Positions 44,346 to 53,879 are shown, numbered from the stretch's first letter. The stretch: DNA of 64,000 nt from Brucella pseudogrignonensis (GCF_032190615.1 NZ_JAVLAT010000002.1:796001-860000), one strand, 5' to 3'. Notes: generated from the sequence alone by a model not told the origin. Numbers and translations are program-made.

Positions 44346-44369
44346 GGAGCACGGGAGAGCCCGTGCTCC
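44346..44369 (-). promoter_or_regulatory. Intercistronic stem-loop after polyol binding-protein gene
   Basis: Perfect 10-bp stem GGAGCACGGG (44346-44355) and CCCGTGCTCC (44360-44369) with a 4-nt AGAG loop, between the binding-protein stop at 44390 and the ATPase start at 44272. On the minus strand it is followed by a run of T (CCCTTTTTTCC), so partial termination here is plausible. Confidence 0.75.
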
Positions 44370-44389
44370 AGCAACGAGATCGGAACGGA

Positions 44390-45334
44390 TCAGTTGCCTA
44401 CGTTTTCCTTGGTAAGGAAAGCATTGCCGGTGTCGATATAGCCAGGAACCGGAGCGCCGGTTGCCTGTGCCCAGAGCGTCATAACCGACCAGTAGCCCTG
44501 CAATTCAGGCTGTGATGCGGACGAGCTGTCAGCCACGCCATTGCGGATCATGTCGAGCATTTCCGGCAGATTGTCGAGACCGACCAGCGTAACCTTGCCT
44601 TGCTTGCCAGCTTCAACGATAGCCTGACCAATGCCGATCGGACCAGCCGCATCCGAAGCAACCCAGCCCTTCAGGTTTGGATTGGCCTGCATGATGGCCG
44701 CTGCCTGCTGCTGCGCGATTTCGATGCTGTCGTTGTCGATGCCTTCAGCAACAACCTTGATGCCCGGATGCTCTTTGAAAACTTCGCGATGGCACTCAGC
44801 GCGGATCGAATGGTTTGGTGCAGTTGGCACGCCCATCATGATTGCGACTTCGCCTTCGCCGCCGAGCACTTCAACCAGACGACGGGCAGCGATCTTGGCC
44901 TGCTCACAGAAGTCCGAACCGATATGGGTGATGCTCATGCCTTCTGGTGGCACCGAATCGAACAGGACCAGTGGAACCTTCTGGTTCTGTGCTTCTTCGA
45001 GCGATGCACGGTTTCCCGATGGATCGAGAAGATCCAGTGCGAGGCCATCTGGACGGGTGGCAAGTGCGCTGTCGATAATCTGGTTCTGCTGAACAACGTC
45101 TGCGCTCTGTGGTGCGGAGTAGACGATTTCAACATTGGCGCCGGTCTGCGCTTTCAAAGCGGCAGCGGCCTGCTGCGCACCTTCATTCACCTTGTCAAAC
45201 CAGGGGTGAACGACTTTCGGCACGATGACAAAGCGGTAGCTGTCTTTTTTGATAGTACCTGGCGCATCCTGCGCCATGACCGAAACAGGCAACGAAAAGG
45301 CAGCAACAGCCGCCAGCAAAGCGAGCTTTTTCAT
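44390..45334 (-). CDS. Sugar/polyol ABC transporter substrate-binding protein (RbsB-like)
   Basis: Periplasmic binding protein of 314 residues with a clean signal peptide (MKKLALLAAVAAFSLPVSV, cleavage after A-Q-A region). The mature domain begins YRFVIVPKVVHPWFDKVNEGA and has LDLLDPSGNRASLEEA and GWVASDAAGPIGIGQAI blocks of the PBP type 1 family. GGGAGGA lies before the ATG. First gene of an operon with ATPase, permease and DhaK-DhaL kinase. The kinase suggests a triose or tetrose ligand (for example a tetritol); the sequence alone does not prove it. Confidence 0.88.
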   Translation of the reverse strand: MKKLALLAAVAAFSLPVSVMAQDAPGTIKKDSYRFVIVPKVVHPWFDKVNEGAQQAAAALKAQTGANVEIVYSAPQSADVVQQNQIIDSALATRPDGLALDLLDPSGNRASLEEAQNQKVPLVLFDSVPPEGMSITHIGSDFCEQAKIAARRLVEVLGGEGEVAIMMGVPTAPNHSIRAECHREVFKEHPGIKVVAEGIDNDSIEIAQQQAAAIMQANPNLKGWVASDAAGPIGIGQAIVEAGKQGKVTLVGLDNLPEMLDMIRNGVADSSSASQPELQGYWSVMTLWAQATGAPVPGYIDTGNAFLTKENVGN

Positions 45335-45690
45335 AAATTCCTCCCTTGGAAATCAGACGAAACTTCCTCCCGCCTGACTATTAAAAGATCACCCGGGAAG
45401 GCTCCTCTGCCTACGGCCCGATAGCGAACTCTTGCCACTAATACATATGTATATTCAAAATTACAAGAGTAATATGTTCGCTCTGATGTGGAAAAGATGC
45501 GTGAACGATTGCTACTGTGCGTATTCCACAACAACTCAAGCCCCGCGCTTTCAGCACGAGGCTTGGATGATATTGAAATCCGCAGAGTAGGTTAGTTTTC
45601 ACGCGCCATTGAGATTGCAGCAGCCAGCAAAAATACGGCGGCGCGCATTTGGTTGATTAATGCGTTCGGGTCGAGAGTATCCGGTTGCCG
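45335..45690. other. Promoter region of polyol operon, otherwise empty
   Basis: A 356-nt gap. The half nearest the binding-protein gene holds the nested palindrome annotated at 45428-45470. An imperfect hairpin at 45537-45565 (CAAGCC and GGCTTG outer arms) lies in the middle without a T run. I see no open reading frame with coding character. Confidence 0.5.
45428..45470. promoter_or_regulatory. Nested palindrome, candidate operator of the polyol operon
   Basis: ATACATATGTAT (45441-45452) is a perfect 12-bp palindrome, enclosed by ACTCTTG (45428-45434) and CAAGAGT (45464-45470). It is 94-136 nt upstream of the binding-protein start in AT-rich DNA, suited to binding by the SorC-type regulator at 39040-39996. 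Confidence 0.45.
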
Positions 45691-46862
45691 TCAAGCAAAA
45701 TACAGAGCACTGGATTCAGGGTCGATTTCAATGCGATTGCGACCGCTGGCTTTTGCTTGATAAAGGCTTTTGTCAGCACTGCTAATCAGCTTTTGTAATG
45801 ACAGAGGGTCGGCTGATCCGTGGCTAATGCCAGCGCTGACAGTCAATGGAATGTGCTTGTTTTCAAACATAAATACATTGGTTTTCATGGCCGTTTGCAG
45901 CTTTCGCGCCAGCTTCTCTGCTTCTTCAATGCTTTGTTTGGGCATGATAACCAGAAATTCCTCGCCGCCGACGCGGGCGATCAGGTTGAATTCGCGATAT
46001 GTGTGACGGATGAGGTCTGCGCAGTGTTTGAGAGCTGCGTCTCCGGCCGCATGTCCGTATGTGTCATTCACAGATTTGAAATGATCAATATCCAGCATTA
46101 CGACTGACGTCGTATGATCCAGTTTTCGACCCTGTATGGTTTCCATCAGCGCTTGAATACTCCAGCGGTTGTACAGACCCGTTAAAGGGTCGCGCATAGC
46201 AATCTCGCGCAAAACCGCAACCGTTCGTTCATACGCTAATGACAGCGAAAATGCGCCGCTTGCGCTGATGTGAATCGTGGCTGCAATCAAGTTGATCTCA
46301 AGGAATATGTCTGCGGGAAGCAGGCTTTCGATTTCAGGTGAAAGTATCCAGCCTTGTATGACACGTAGCAGAGAGGATAGGCCGATAACGACATAGGCCA
46401 AGATAAGTCCCAATTTGGAGGGTAGCTTTTCTTTCTCGTATATGAGGGCGATGATGATGGCCAATATCTGTGCCGCTATGGCCAAATTGATAAAGCCAAA
46501 AACCAAGCCTTGGCCCAAAGAGGCTGAAAATAACAGCGCTAAAATGATTGCTGCCGTTAGGCCGATGAACCAGACCGGCGATGATGGATGGCCAAAAAAG
46601 TTACGAATTGCTTGCCAGCGAAGACCTAAACCAATCACGAGCAACGCGTTGGGAATTAGCAACGCTTCTGCCGAACCGTTGATTTTTTTGCGAATTGGAA
46701 AAAAGCAATAGCAAATAAGAAATTAGAAAGAACGAGGTTAAACCAATAGCGTCGATCTCTATCGCCTAAGCTTGCAAGCAAAAAGGCTGCCGCAAAAACC
46801 AACAGCAAGAATGCATTCACTGTGAACATTGTTTGCTGGTCAAGGTTAAATAAGGCGCTCAT
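45691..46862 (-). pseudogene. Diguanylate cyclase (GGDEF) gene broken by a frameshift
   Basis: Membrane-anchored GGDEF protein that would make cyclic di-GMP, here in two frames. The first frame, ATG 46862 to a stop at 46656, encodes 68 residues with two membrane segments. The second runs from about 46690 to 45691 and carries four more membrane segments and the cyclase domain with GLYNRWSIQALME, LDIDHFKSVNDTYGH and the active site ARVGGEEFLVIMP. The frames join at a run of seven A (46689-46683, minus strand); one extra A gives a continuous protein of about 390 residues reading FAKKINGSAEALLIPNALL. The only start for the second frame alone is a poor TTG. The product-inhibition motif RxxD is RxxN here. 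Confidence 0.8.
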
Positions 46863-46953
46863 TAACTCTTCACGGTCGAGATGGGTGTATGTTTATTGAA
46901 GCCTATAACCTGAATTACTTAAAAGCGATACATTTAAGAATAATACGCTTATC

Positions 46954-46989
46954 AAAAGCCTTTCAGAGGGCTTTCCCTGAACGGCTTTT
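46954..46989 (-). terminator. Terminator after the alpha/beta hydrolase gene
   Basis: AAAAGCC (46954-46960) and GGCTTTT (46983-46989) with an inner TTCAG/CTGAA stem form a long hairpin with two mismatches. On the minus strand it ends in TTTT and lies 30 nt after the hydrolase stop and 92 nt before the diguanylate cyclase start. Confidence 0.7.
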
Positions 46990-47018
46990 GATTGTAGTTC
47001 AGCAATTGATCGATATTT

Positions 47019-47627
47019 CTAGACAGCTTGTAGAAATGCGCTTAGTGCCTCAAGTTCTGCGGGACGGATTTCATGGCCGCCGGGTGCAATCAGTGCATCC
47101 ACATCTGCACCCTGTGCTTTGAACCATTCAATCAGGCTCTTTGAGAGCTTGAGTGGCGAAATTGGATCGACTTCGCCAACCGTGATCAGAATGCGTTTGC
47201 CGGAGAGAGCCGGCTGTGGCTCTGGCGTCCATGGGATCAGCGGATGCATGAGTGCCGCACGGTCAAACAGGCTTGGGTCGCGAAACAGCATGGATGCCAG
47301 AATATTGGCGCCATTTGAATAGCCGAGCGCATAGATTTCACGACCGGGATTCTGCTCGCGAACTTCGCTTATAAAGCCCAACATCTTTTCCGTGCGCAGG
47401 TGAAGGTCATCCATATCATAGACACCTTCACCCGTGCGGCGAAAGAAACGATTGGCACCGAATTCCGATACATCGCCGCGCGGGGCGACAATGCCTGCAT
47501 CGGGCAGCATCTGGTCGATCAGGCCGGTAAATTGGTGTTCATTGCCGCCTGTGCCGTGAAACGCGATAACAACTGGCGAACCGGCAACGCCTTCGCGCAC
47601 AAAGCTGATATATTCATTTTTTGTCAT
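47019..47627 (-). CDS. Alpha/beta hydrolase, MhqD/YtaP-like carboxylesterase
   Basis: Esterase of 202 residues. The nucleophile elbow is GYSNGAN (serine near residue 107), the oxyanion region is AFHGTGGNEHQF near 24, and the acid and base are in GEVDPISPLKLS and PGGHEIRP. This is the phospholipase/carboxylesterase-like group that is often paired with ring-cleaving dioxygenases, as mhqD with mhqO in Bacillus. TTGGAGG precedes the ATG. Second gene after the dioxygenase, with a hairpin between. Confidence 0.87.
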   Translation of the reverse strand: MTKNEYISFVREGVAGSPVVIAFHGTGGNEHQFTGLIDQMLPDAGIVAPRGDVSEFGANRFFRRTGEGVYDMDDLHLRTEKMLGFISEVREQNPGREIYALGYSNGANILASMLFRDPSLFDRAALMHPLIPWTPEPQPALSGKRILITVGEVDPISPLKLSKSLIEWFKAQGADVDALIAPGGHEIRPAELEALSAFLQAV

Positions 47628-47648
47628 GATAATCCTCCAAAGGAGGGA

Positions 47649-47669
47649 GCCTCCGGCAAAGCCGGAGGC
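47649..47669 (-). promoter_or_regulatory. Intercistronic stem-loop between dioxygenase and hydrolase
   Basis: Perfect 9-bp stem GCCTCCGGC (47649-47657) and GCCGGAGGC (47661-47669) with an AAA loop, just after the dioxygenase stop. The hydrolase ribosome-binding site follows 12 nt later. Confidence 0.7.
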
Positions 47670-47675
47670 ATCCAG

Positions 47676-48611
47676 TTATTTATCTGTCAAAGGTTCGAGA
47701 TTGGCTTCGATGCGATCACGATAAGCTTCATAACGGCTTGGCAGTTTGAGTGCTTCGCCCAGATGCGCTGTGTCTTCATCGCGGTCAAAGCCGGGTTCGT
47801 TGGTTGCGACTTCAAACAACACGCCCCCCGGTGTGCGGAAATAGATCGCCCAGAAATAATCACGGTCAATCACAGGTGTTACGTGGTAACCCGTGTCCAT
47901 CAGTGCCTTGCGTACTTCAAGCTGTGCAGCGCGATCCGGCACCGCAAAGGCGATGTGGTGTACGGAGCCTGCACCCTGACGTGCAGCCTGAGCGGAAGGC
48001 AGAGCTTCAAGGTCGATCGTATCGGCACCATTGCCATTTGGCATGATGAAGCGGCTGACATTGCCTTCGGTTTCAGCGCGTTCATAACCCATGAACTTGA
48101 GCAGTTCGGCACTGGCATCAATGTCGTGAAGCCGCATACGCGCGCCGCTGAAGCCACGAATAGCGACATCTTCGGATACACCCGCACTCATCCAAGGTGC
48201 ACGCTTGTCGTCTTCGATCTCGACGAGTGCAAAGCCATCGCCATCCGGACCGTGAAAACGCAGGCGTTCGGAACCAAACACAAGGTCAGCTTCAAGGCCG
48301 GTTACGCCTTTAGCAACAAGGCGGTCTTTCCAGAAGCCGAGTGAACCCTTTGGCACGGAGAATTCCGTTTCACCAACTTCACCAACACCCCGGCGACCGC
48401 GAACGATGTTTGGGAAAGGGAAGTAGGTCATGACCGAGCCGGGGGTGCCGACTTCATCGCCATAATAAAGGTGGTAAACACTTGGCTCGTCGAAATTGAC
48501 GGTCTTTTTTACACGACGCAGGCCGAGTGTGTCGGTAAAGAAGCTATTGTTCTGGCGCGCATCAGCGGCCATCGAAGTGACGTGGTGAAGGCCCTTAATC
48601 TGGTTCAGCAT
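47676..48611 (-). CDS. Ring-cleaving extradiol dioxygenase, two VOC domains (MhqO-like)
   Basis: Fe(II)-dependent dioxygenase of 311 residues built of two vicinal-oxygen-chelate domains. Likely metal ligands are the histidine in GLHHVTSMA (9-10), the histidine in SVHHIAFAVPD (near 218) and the glutamate in GGVLFEVATNEPGF (near 268). Members of this branch (MhqO, LinE-like) cleave hydroquinones or catechols and give resistance to quinones. Upstream and divergent is a LysR regulator, and the partner hydrolase is downstream. The actual substrate is not determined by sequence. Confidence 0.87.
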   Translation of the reverse strand: MLNQIKGLHHVTSMAADARQNNSFFTDTLGLRRVKKTVNFDEPSVYHLYYGDEVGTPGSVMTYFPFPNIVRGRRGVGEVGETEFSVPKGSLGFWKDRLVAKGVTGLEADLVFGSERLRFHGPDGDGFALVEIEDDKRAPWMSAGVSEDVAIRGFSGARMRLHDIDASAELLKFMGYERAETEGNVSRFIMPNGNGADTIDLEALPSAQAARQGAGSVHHIAFAVPDRAAQLEVRKALMDTGYHVTPVIDRDYFWAIYFRTPGGVLFEVATNEPGFDRDEDTAHLGEALKLPSRYEAYRDRIEANLEPLTDK

Positions 48612-48733
48612 GATATTTGCCTTTCTGCGGCATTGCCGCTTTGCAATCTTGTTGAGCCGAATTTAAGAGACTTGATAGTTGATAACAATTGTCTCAATAA
48701 TTGCTAATCTATTACGCAGAGTGCAATAATAAA

Positions 48734-49633
48734 ATGAATGAACTGAAAGCCCTGAAAACCTTTCTTCTGGCGGCAGAGAAGCGAAATTTTGCCCAAGTGG
48801 CGCGGGAGTTGGACATGACACCAGCCTCCGTTACCCGCACAATTGCGGCACTGGAGGAAGATCTGGGTGTGCAGCTTTTTGTCCGCACGACGCGGCAGGT
48901 TTCATTGACAAGTGATGGTGCAGTCTTCGCTGCGCGTATTGAACCGGCAGTGGAAGCGCTGGAGGCTGCGCGGCATGACCTCATGAATGTTCATAAGGCA
49001 GATCAGGGGCGCTTGCGCATCAATGCGCCGATGTCGCTCGGCCAGCAGGTGCTGCCGCAAATTCTTTCGGCGTTTCGGGAACTGTATCCAAAGATTGAGG
49101 TGGAGTTGTCGCTGACGGATCAGATGCTCGATATTGTCGAGCAGGATTTCGATCTGGCGATCCGCATCTCCGGTGCACCGTCGGATAAATTCACCATCTG
49201 GCGTAAGATTATTGAGATCAAGCGTATTCTGGTCGCGGCGCCCGGTACGCCATATGTTGATGTGGAACATCCGAGTGAACTGAACTCGGATGGATGTCTG
49301 GGCTATAGTCCAGAAAGCCGCCGTGAAAACTGGACCTTGTCGGATGGAAGTGCAACCTTCAATATTTCTGCTGGGCGCATGATCAGTGCTAATAATGGTG
49401 AAGTGCTCGCCAATATGGCAGCTGGCGGAGCAGGCGTTGCGATGCTGCCGACCTTTATTGTGGCGGAACATCTGCGTACGGGTCGGCTTGTTCATATCTT
49501 GCCGCAATGGTCGCCCCCGCAGCTTTGGCTGACGCTGTATTATCCACCGTTCCAGAAATTGCCGCCACGTATTGCGACATTCTCTGATTTCTTTGAGCGT
49601 GAAATCAAGGCGATTGTTACCCGGATGGTTTGA
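48734..49633 (+). CDS. LysR-family transcriptional regulator
   Basis: Regulator of 299 residues with the N-terminal LysR helix-turn-helix (NFAQVARELDMTPASVTRTIAALEEDLGVQLFVRTTRQVSLT) and a type 2 periplasmic-fold effector domain from about 90. I take ATG 48734 (MNELKAL); the TTG at 48701 lacks a ribosome site. Divergent from the dioxygenase and hydrolase pair, so it most likely activates them in response to an aromatic or quinone. The 122-nt spacer contains GATAACAATTGTCTC with an ACAATTGT core, a candidate LysR box. Confidence 0.88.
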   Translation: MNELKALKTFLLAAEKRNFAQVARELDMTPASVTRTIAALEEDLGVQLFVRTTRQVSLTSDGAVFAARIEPAVEALEAARHDLMNVHKADQGRLRINAPMSLGQQVLPQILSAFRELYPKIEVELSLTDQMLDIVEQDFDLAIRISGAPSDKFTIWRKIIEIKRILVAAPGTPYVDVEHPSELNSDGCLGYSPESRRENWTLSDGSATFNISAGRMISANNGEVLANMAAGGAGVAMLPTFIVAEHLRTGRLVHILPQWSPPQLWLTLYYPPFQKLPPRIATFSDFFEREIKAIVTRMV

Positions 49634-49793
49634 TAGTTGGCTTAAGCCCGCGGAATAATTCATCGAATTATGGTCAAAATGGTGGGCGGCTGTTGAGCAT
49701 CTCCTGTGCTTATTGCGCATGCATAAATACAATTTATTGACAAAATGGCGATAAGCTGATGACATAAAGTGAATAAAATAAAAGGGGCGTTAA

Positions 49794-50402
49794 ATGGTGC
49801 ACGATACAGAACCGCAAAGCGGTGCGGATGCATTGTTGGAAATACGAGAGTCGGCCTTTGATGAGGTGTCTCTTCCAAAGCACCTTCGTTCTGTTGCATC
49901 ACTTGGCCCGATTGTTTCCTCGTCTCACCTTGCCGAAGGTGGCTCGCCGGGCATGTCAGAAGTTGAGTATGGGCTCATTCTGGCTTCCCATGCATTCTCG
50001 CGCTGGATGGTTCGCTGCATGGCCGCAGCCGGTTTGCCGGGCCTTTCTCCAATCGAAGTTCTTATCCTACATTCCATCCGGCATCGCGGACGCGAAAAGA
50101 AACTGGCTGATATCTGTCTGGTGCTTGATATTGAAGACACGCATATCGCGACATACGCCATCCGTAAGTTGGAAAAAGCCGGGCTTCTAACCACTGGTAA
50201 GGCATCCAAGGAAAAGACGGTCAAAATTACTGAAAAGGGAGCAGAGGCTTGCGCGCGTTATCGCGAGATTCGTGAGCGTCTACTTGTCGAATCGACCGCC
50301 AATGCCCGCCCTTCAGAAGAAACCCTTTCGGAAGTTGCCGCATTGCTGCGCTTCATGTCCGGTGCATTCAATCAGGCCACGCGGTCTGCCATAACACTAT
50401 AA
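49794..50402 (+). CDS. MarR-like winged-helix transcriptional regulator
   Basis: Winged-helix protein of 202 residues. The DNA-binding part lies at about 75-170 (GLSPIEVLILHSIRHRGREKKLADICLVLDIEDTHIATYAIRKLEKAGLL), preceded by a 50-residue acidic, disordered-looking N-terminus. AAGGGG is 6 nt before the ATG. It precedes the peptide importer operon by 13 nt, so it is probably cotranscribed and may regulate it. A consensus TTGACA (49737-49742) lies upstream, with a poor -10 box. Ligand unknown. Confidence 0.82.
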   Translation: MVHDTEPQSGADALLEIRESAFDEVSLPKHLRSVASLGPIVSSSHLAEGGSPGMSEVEYGLILASHAFSRWMVRCMAAAGLPGLSPIEVLILHSIRHRGREKKLADICLVLDIEDTHIATYAIRKLEKAGLLTTGKASKEKTVKITEKGAEACARYREIRERLLVESTANARPSEETLSEVAALLRFMSGAFNQATRSAITL

Positions 50403-50415
50403 GAGAGTTACGAGT

Positions 50416-52248
50416 TTGAGCGGAACTGTGTCTAAGCCTCTGCTGACAGTTGAGGGTCTAAGCGTTGAATTTGGCAGCAATCGCGTTGTTGATGATCTGA
50501 ATTTTTCTGTTGCGGCTGGCCGTACGCTTGCGGTTGTCGGTGAATCCGGTTCAGGAAAATCGATCACGTCACTTTCGATTATGCGCCTCGCTGATATGAG
50601 CGGCGCAAAATTTCCCAACGGTCGTATTCTGTTCAACAGCCCTGACGGCGAACGTGATCTTCTGAAAGCCGATCAAAAAGCGATGCGCGGTATTCGCGGC
50701 AAAGACATTGCGATGATCTTTCAGGAACCGATGACCTCGCTCAATCCGGTCTTCACTATCGGCAATCAGCTTTCTGAAGTGCTGATGTTGCATGAAGGCA
50801 TGTCGAAGAGTGCTGCTCTGGCTGAAGGCAAGCGGCTGCTGGAAATGGTGCGTCTGCCTGATGCCGAAGGCTTGCTCAAGCGTTATCCGCATCAACTGTC
50901 CGGTGGTATGCGCCAGCGCGTGATGATCGCTATGGCACTGGCTTGCCGACCTAAATTGCTCATTGCTGACGAGCCAACAACGGCCCTTGATGTCACCATT
51001 CAGGCGCAGATTCTGCACATCATCAAAGATTTGCAGAAAGAGCTTGAAATGGCAGTCATTTTCATCACGCACGATATGGGCGTGGTGGCCGAAATGGCGG
51101 ATGATGTTGTGGTGATGTGGAAGGGTAAAAAGGTCGAAGAAGGTCCGGTCGGCCGTATCTTTGAAGCGCCGCAGCATCCGTATACACAGACGCTTTTGTC
51201 GGCCGTTCCGAAACTTGGCAGCATGACGGGCGAGGCGTTTCCAAAACGCATGCCGGTGATGATGATGCGTGATGGTGTGCCAGTGCTGTCAGGTGAAGAG
51301 CGTATTCAGGACACAGCATGTTATAGCGAAAAGCCACTTCTTGCTGTTGACGATCTTTATGTTCGCTTTCCGATCAAGAAAAATCTGTTCGGCAAAGTTA
51401 CCCATGTCTGCAATGCCGTCTCGAAAGTCGCGTTCGACATTTATCCGGGTGAAACGCTCGCACTTGTTGGCGAATCCGGTTCGGGCAAATCGACCATTGG
51501 ACGCACAATCCAGCAGCTTCAATCGCCGCTGGCTGGCGATATTCGCTTCAACGGCAAAGCCTATTCGCAAATGAGCGCTCAAGAGCGCTATGCGATGCGT
51601 CGTGAAGTGCAGTATATTTTTCAGGATCCGTTTGCGTCACTTGATCCACGCAAGACCGTTGGCTTTTCCATTGCAGAGCCAATCCGCACGCATGGTCTTC
51701 TCGACAACAACAAGGCGATCAATGCGCGTGTCGCAGAACTGCTGGAGCGTGTTGGCCTCGGCCGGGAACATGCATCGCGCTATCCGCACGAGTTTTCCGG
51801 CGGGCAGCGTCAGCGCATCTGCATTGCACGTGCGCTTGCTTCAAAGCCGAAACTGATTATCGCCGATGAAGCGCTGTCGGCGCTTGACGTCTCTATTCAG
51901 GCGCAGGTGATCAACCTGTTTATGGACCTCCAGAGAGAGCAGGGCCTGGCCTATCTCTTCATCAGCCATGATATGGCAGTGGTTGAGAAGATGAGCCATC
52001 GCGTGGCGGTGCTGTATCTTGGTCAGATCATGGAACTTGGCTCGCGTCGTCAGGTTTTTGAAACGCCGTCGCATCCTTATACGCAGCGTCTGCTTTCAGC
52101 AGTACCTGTCGCTGATCCTTCTGCACGCACCGAACGTGCAGCCTTGGAGGGTGAAATTCCGAGTACAACGCGCCGGATCGACGACAAGCCAATCATCTAT
52201 AATCACCGCGAGATTGCACCAGGCCATTTCGTTGCTGAAAGCGCTTGA
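50416..52248 (+). CDS. Dipeptide-type ABC transporter, fused double ATPase
   Basis: ATPase of 610 residues with two complete nucleotide-binding domains: [22 protein letters not shown] and [12 protein letters not shown] in the first; [22 protein letters not shown] and [12 protein letters not shown] in the second, where the usual P of DEP is A. GsiA-like arrangement, with extra C-terminal residues. I use the TTG at 50416, which has an AGAGAG site; a GTG at 50428 is the alternative. Unusually the ATPase gene comes before the binding protein. Confidence 0.92.
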   Translation: MSGTVSKPLLTVEGLSVEFGSNRVVDDLNFSVAAGRTLAVVGESGSGKSITSLSIMRLADMSGAKFPNGRILFNSPDGERDLLKADQKAMRGIRGKDIAMIFQEPMTSLNPVFTIGNQLSEVLMLHEGMSKSAALAEGKRLLEMVRLPDAEGLLKRYPHQLSGGMRQRVMIAMALACRPKLLIADEPTTALDVTIQAQILHIIKDLQKELEMAVIFITHDMGVVAEMADDVVVMWKGKKVEEGPVGRIFEAPQHPYTQTLLSAVPKLGSMTGEAFPKRMPVMMMRDGVPVLSGEERIQDTACYSEKPLLAVDDLYVRFPIKKNLFGKVTHVCNAVSKVAFDIYPGETLALVGESGSGKSTIGRTIQQLQSPLAGDIRFNGKAYSQMSAQERYAMRREVQYIFQDPFASLDPRKTVGFSIAEPIRTHGLLDNNKAINARVAELLERVGLGREHASRYPHEFSGGQRQRICIARALASKPKLIIADEALSALDVSIQAQVINLFMDLQREQGLAYLFISHDMAVVEKMSHRVAVLYLGQIMELGSRRQVFETPSHPYTQRLLSAVPVADPSARTERAALEGEIPSTTRRIDDKPIIYNHREIAPGHFVAESA

Positions 52249-52339
52249 ATTCTTGCAGCATTTTTTCACCGCATTATCCAACGCAAAGCCGCTTCACACT
52301 TTTGCAGGAAATGCTTCAACGAACCCAAAGGGGAAACTA

Positions 52340-53869
52340 ATGATAAAGAAAGCACTAAAAGCCGCTCTTCTGGCGTCCGCTCTGTCGGCGGCTGTGATTG
52401 CGTCGGCTCCGGCTTTTGCCGCAGGCAAGCTCACCGTTTCGTCGCCGCAGGATCCAGGCAGCTGGGATCCGATTGATACGTTTCTCGTCAATTGGGCGTC
52501 AGTTGCAACCAATATTTTCGATGGTCTGGTTTATCGCGGACCTGATTTGAAAATCGTTCCCGGCCTAGCAACGTCATGGGAAGAGCTGGATGACGGCAAG
52601 CGCATTCGCTTCACCCTGCGCGAAGGTGTGAAGTTTCATGATGGCGAGCCATTCAACGCAGAAGCTGTAAAGTTTACCTTTGATCGTCTGCTTGGCGATG
52701 AAGGCGCAAAAGGTCCGCAGCGTTCGAACTATATCGCAATCGACAAGGTTGAAGTGATTGACGACAAGACCGTTGATTTTCATCTGAAAGCCGCTGATCC
52801 GGTTCTGCTCACCAAGCTTGCTGGCTATGGCGCAATGATCGTTCCGCCAAAATATATCGCTGAAAAAGGCGAAGACTATTTTAACACGCATCCGGTCGGC
52901 ACAGGCCCGTTCAAGTTTGTGTCTTATGAGCCAAAGGTCAACATCAAGCTCGAAGCTTTTGCTGATCACTGGGGCGGTGCACCGAAGCTTTCGGAACTGG
53001 AATATCGCTTTATTACCGAACCTTCGACCGCTGTTGCCGAACTTCAGGCTGGCCGCGTTGATCTCGTTATTCCGCCGACAATTCCAATTGGCATGATCCC
53101 GACGATTGAGGGTGATGCAAATCTGGAACTCGTTACGACTGATGGCCCAACCGTTGATGCTCTGCGCTTCAACACGCGTGACGGCATTACCAAGGATGAG
53201 CGCGTTCGCAAGGCGCTGATTATGGCTGTTGATCGCGATGCGATCATCCAGTCGATCCTTGCTGGTCAGGCAAAGCCTATTGCCAGCTTCCAGGGCGCTT
53301 TGTCGTTTGGGTACGACCCAGAACTCAAGCCACTTCCGTACGATCCTGATCAGGCCAAGAAGCTTCTTGAAGAAGCAGGTGTTCAGCCCGGCGCAACGGT
53401 GCAGATCGACGTTCGCGGTAATGACGCGACGTTTAACGAAGTGACACAGGCTGTTGCCAGCTTCCTGCAGATGGTAGGCATCAATGCAACCATCAAGCCA
53501 TATGATGTGAACGTGTTGCTGAATGATGTCATTCCACAGGGCAAGACCGGCGCTATGTTCCAGCAAAAATGGGGCGGCTGGACATTTGATTACGATAACA
53601 CGGCTTACTCGATGTATCATTCGGGCGAGAAGTGGAACCCGTACGAAAAGGACGAAAAGCTCGACAAGATGCTCGAAGCGCAGCGTTCGGTTCTTGATCG
53701 CGGTGAGCGTGAAAAGATGCTGCAGGAAATCGCCAAATATGCGGCTGATAAGGCGTATGAAATGCCGCTTTACAGCTCCAAGGCGATTTACGGCATCAAC
53801 AAGCGGGTTAAGAACTTCGTGCCGGCCCCGGATAACCGTTTGCGTCTCAGCGACGTGACTGTTGATTGA
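52340..53869 (+). CDS. Peptide-type ABC substrate-binding protein (family 5)
   Basis: Periplasmic binding protein of 509 residues. ATG 52340 follows AGGGGA and opens a Sec signal peptide (MIKKALKAALL, cleavage after A-F-A-A). The mature protein starts GKLTVSSPQDPGSWDPIDTF, and contains RFTLREGVKFHDGEPFNAEAVKFTFDR, the standard family 5 block. Earlier in-frame ATG codons lie in the upstream ATPase gene. Followed by a strong hairpin before the permease genes. Confidence 0.93.
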   Translation: MIKKALKAALLASALSAAVIASAPAFAAGKLTVSSPQDPGSWDPIDTFLVNWASVATNIFDGLVYRGPDLKIVPGLATSWEELDDGKRIRFTLREGVKFHDGEPFNAEAVKFTFDRLLGDEGAKGPQRSNYIAIDKVEVIDDKTVDFHLKAADPVLLTKLAGYGAMIVPPKYIAEKGEDYFNTHPVGTGPFKFVSYEPKVNIKLEAFADHWGGAPKLSELEYRFITEPSTAVAELQAGRVDLVIPPTIPIGMIPTIEGDANLELVTTDGPTVDALRFNTRDGITKDERVRKALIMAVDRDAIIQSILAGQAKPIASFQGALSFGYDPELKPLPYDPDQAKKLLEEAGVQPGATVQIDVRGNDATFNEVTQAVASFLQMVGINATIKPYDVNVLLNDVIPQGKTGAMFQQKWGGWTFDYDNTAYSMYHSGEKWNPYEKDEKLDKMLEAQRSVLDRGEREKMLQEIAKYAADKAYEMPLYSSKAIYGINKRVKNFVPAPDNRLRLSDVTVD

Positions 53870-53879
53870 TAAGACTAAT

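Noticed and set aside
45537..45565. Imperfect hairpin considered as a small RNA or terminator
   Set aside because: Only 6 outer pairs plus scattered inner pairs, no T run and no promoter that I can support.
46660..46662. TTG as true start of the diguanylate cyclase
   Set aside because: It would cut off two membrane segments and has no ribosome-binding site, while a one-base shift joins it to an upstream frame with a good start.
47400..48344. Long plus-strand open frame (314 codons) opposite the dioxygenase
   Set aside because: It is antisense to a clear VOC-domain protein, rich in Cys/His/Arg with no recognisable domain, and has no ribosome-binding site.
52574..53620. Long minus-strand open frame (348 codons) opposite the peptide-binding protein
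   Set aside because: Antisense shadow of a well-supported family 5 binding protein; composition is non-protein-like.
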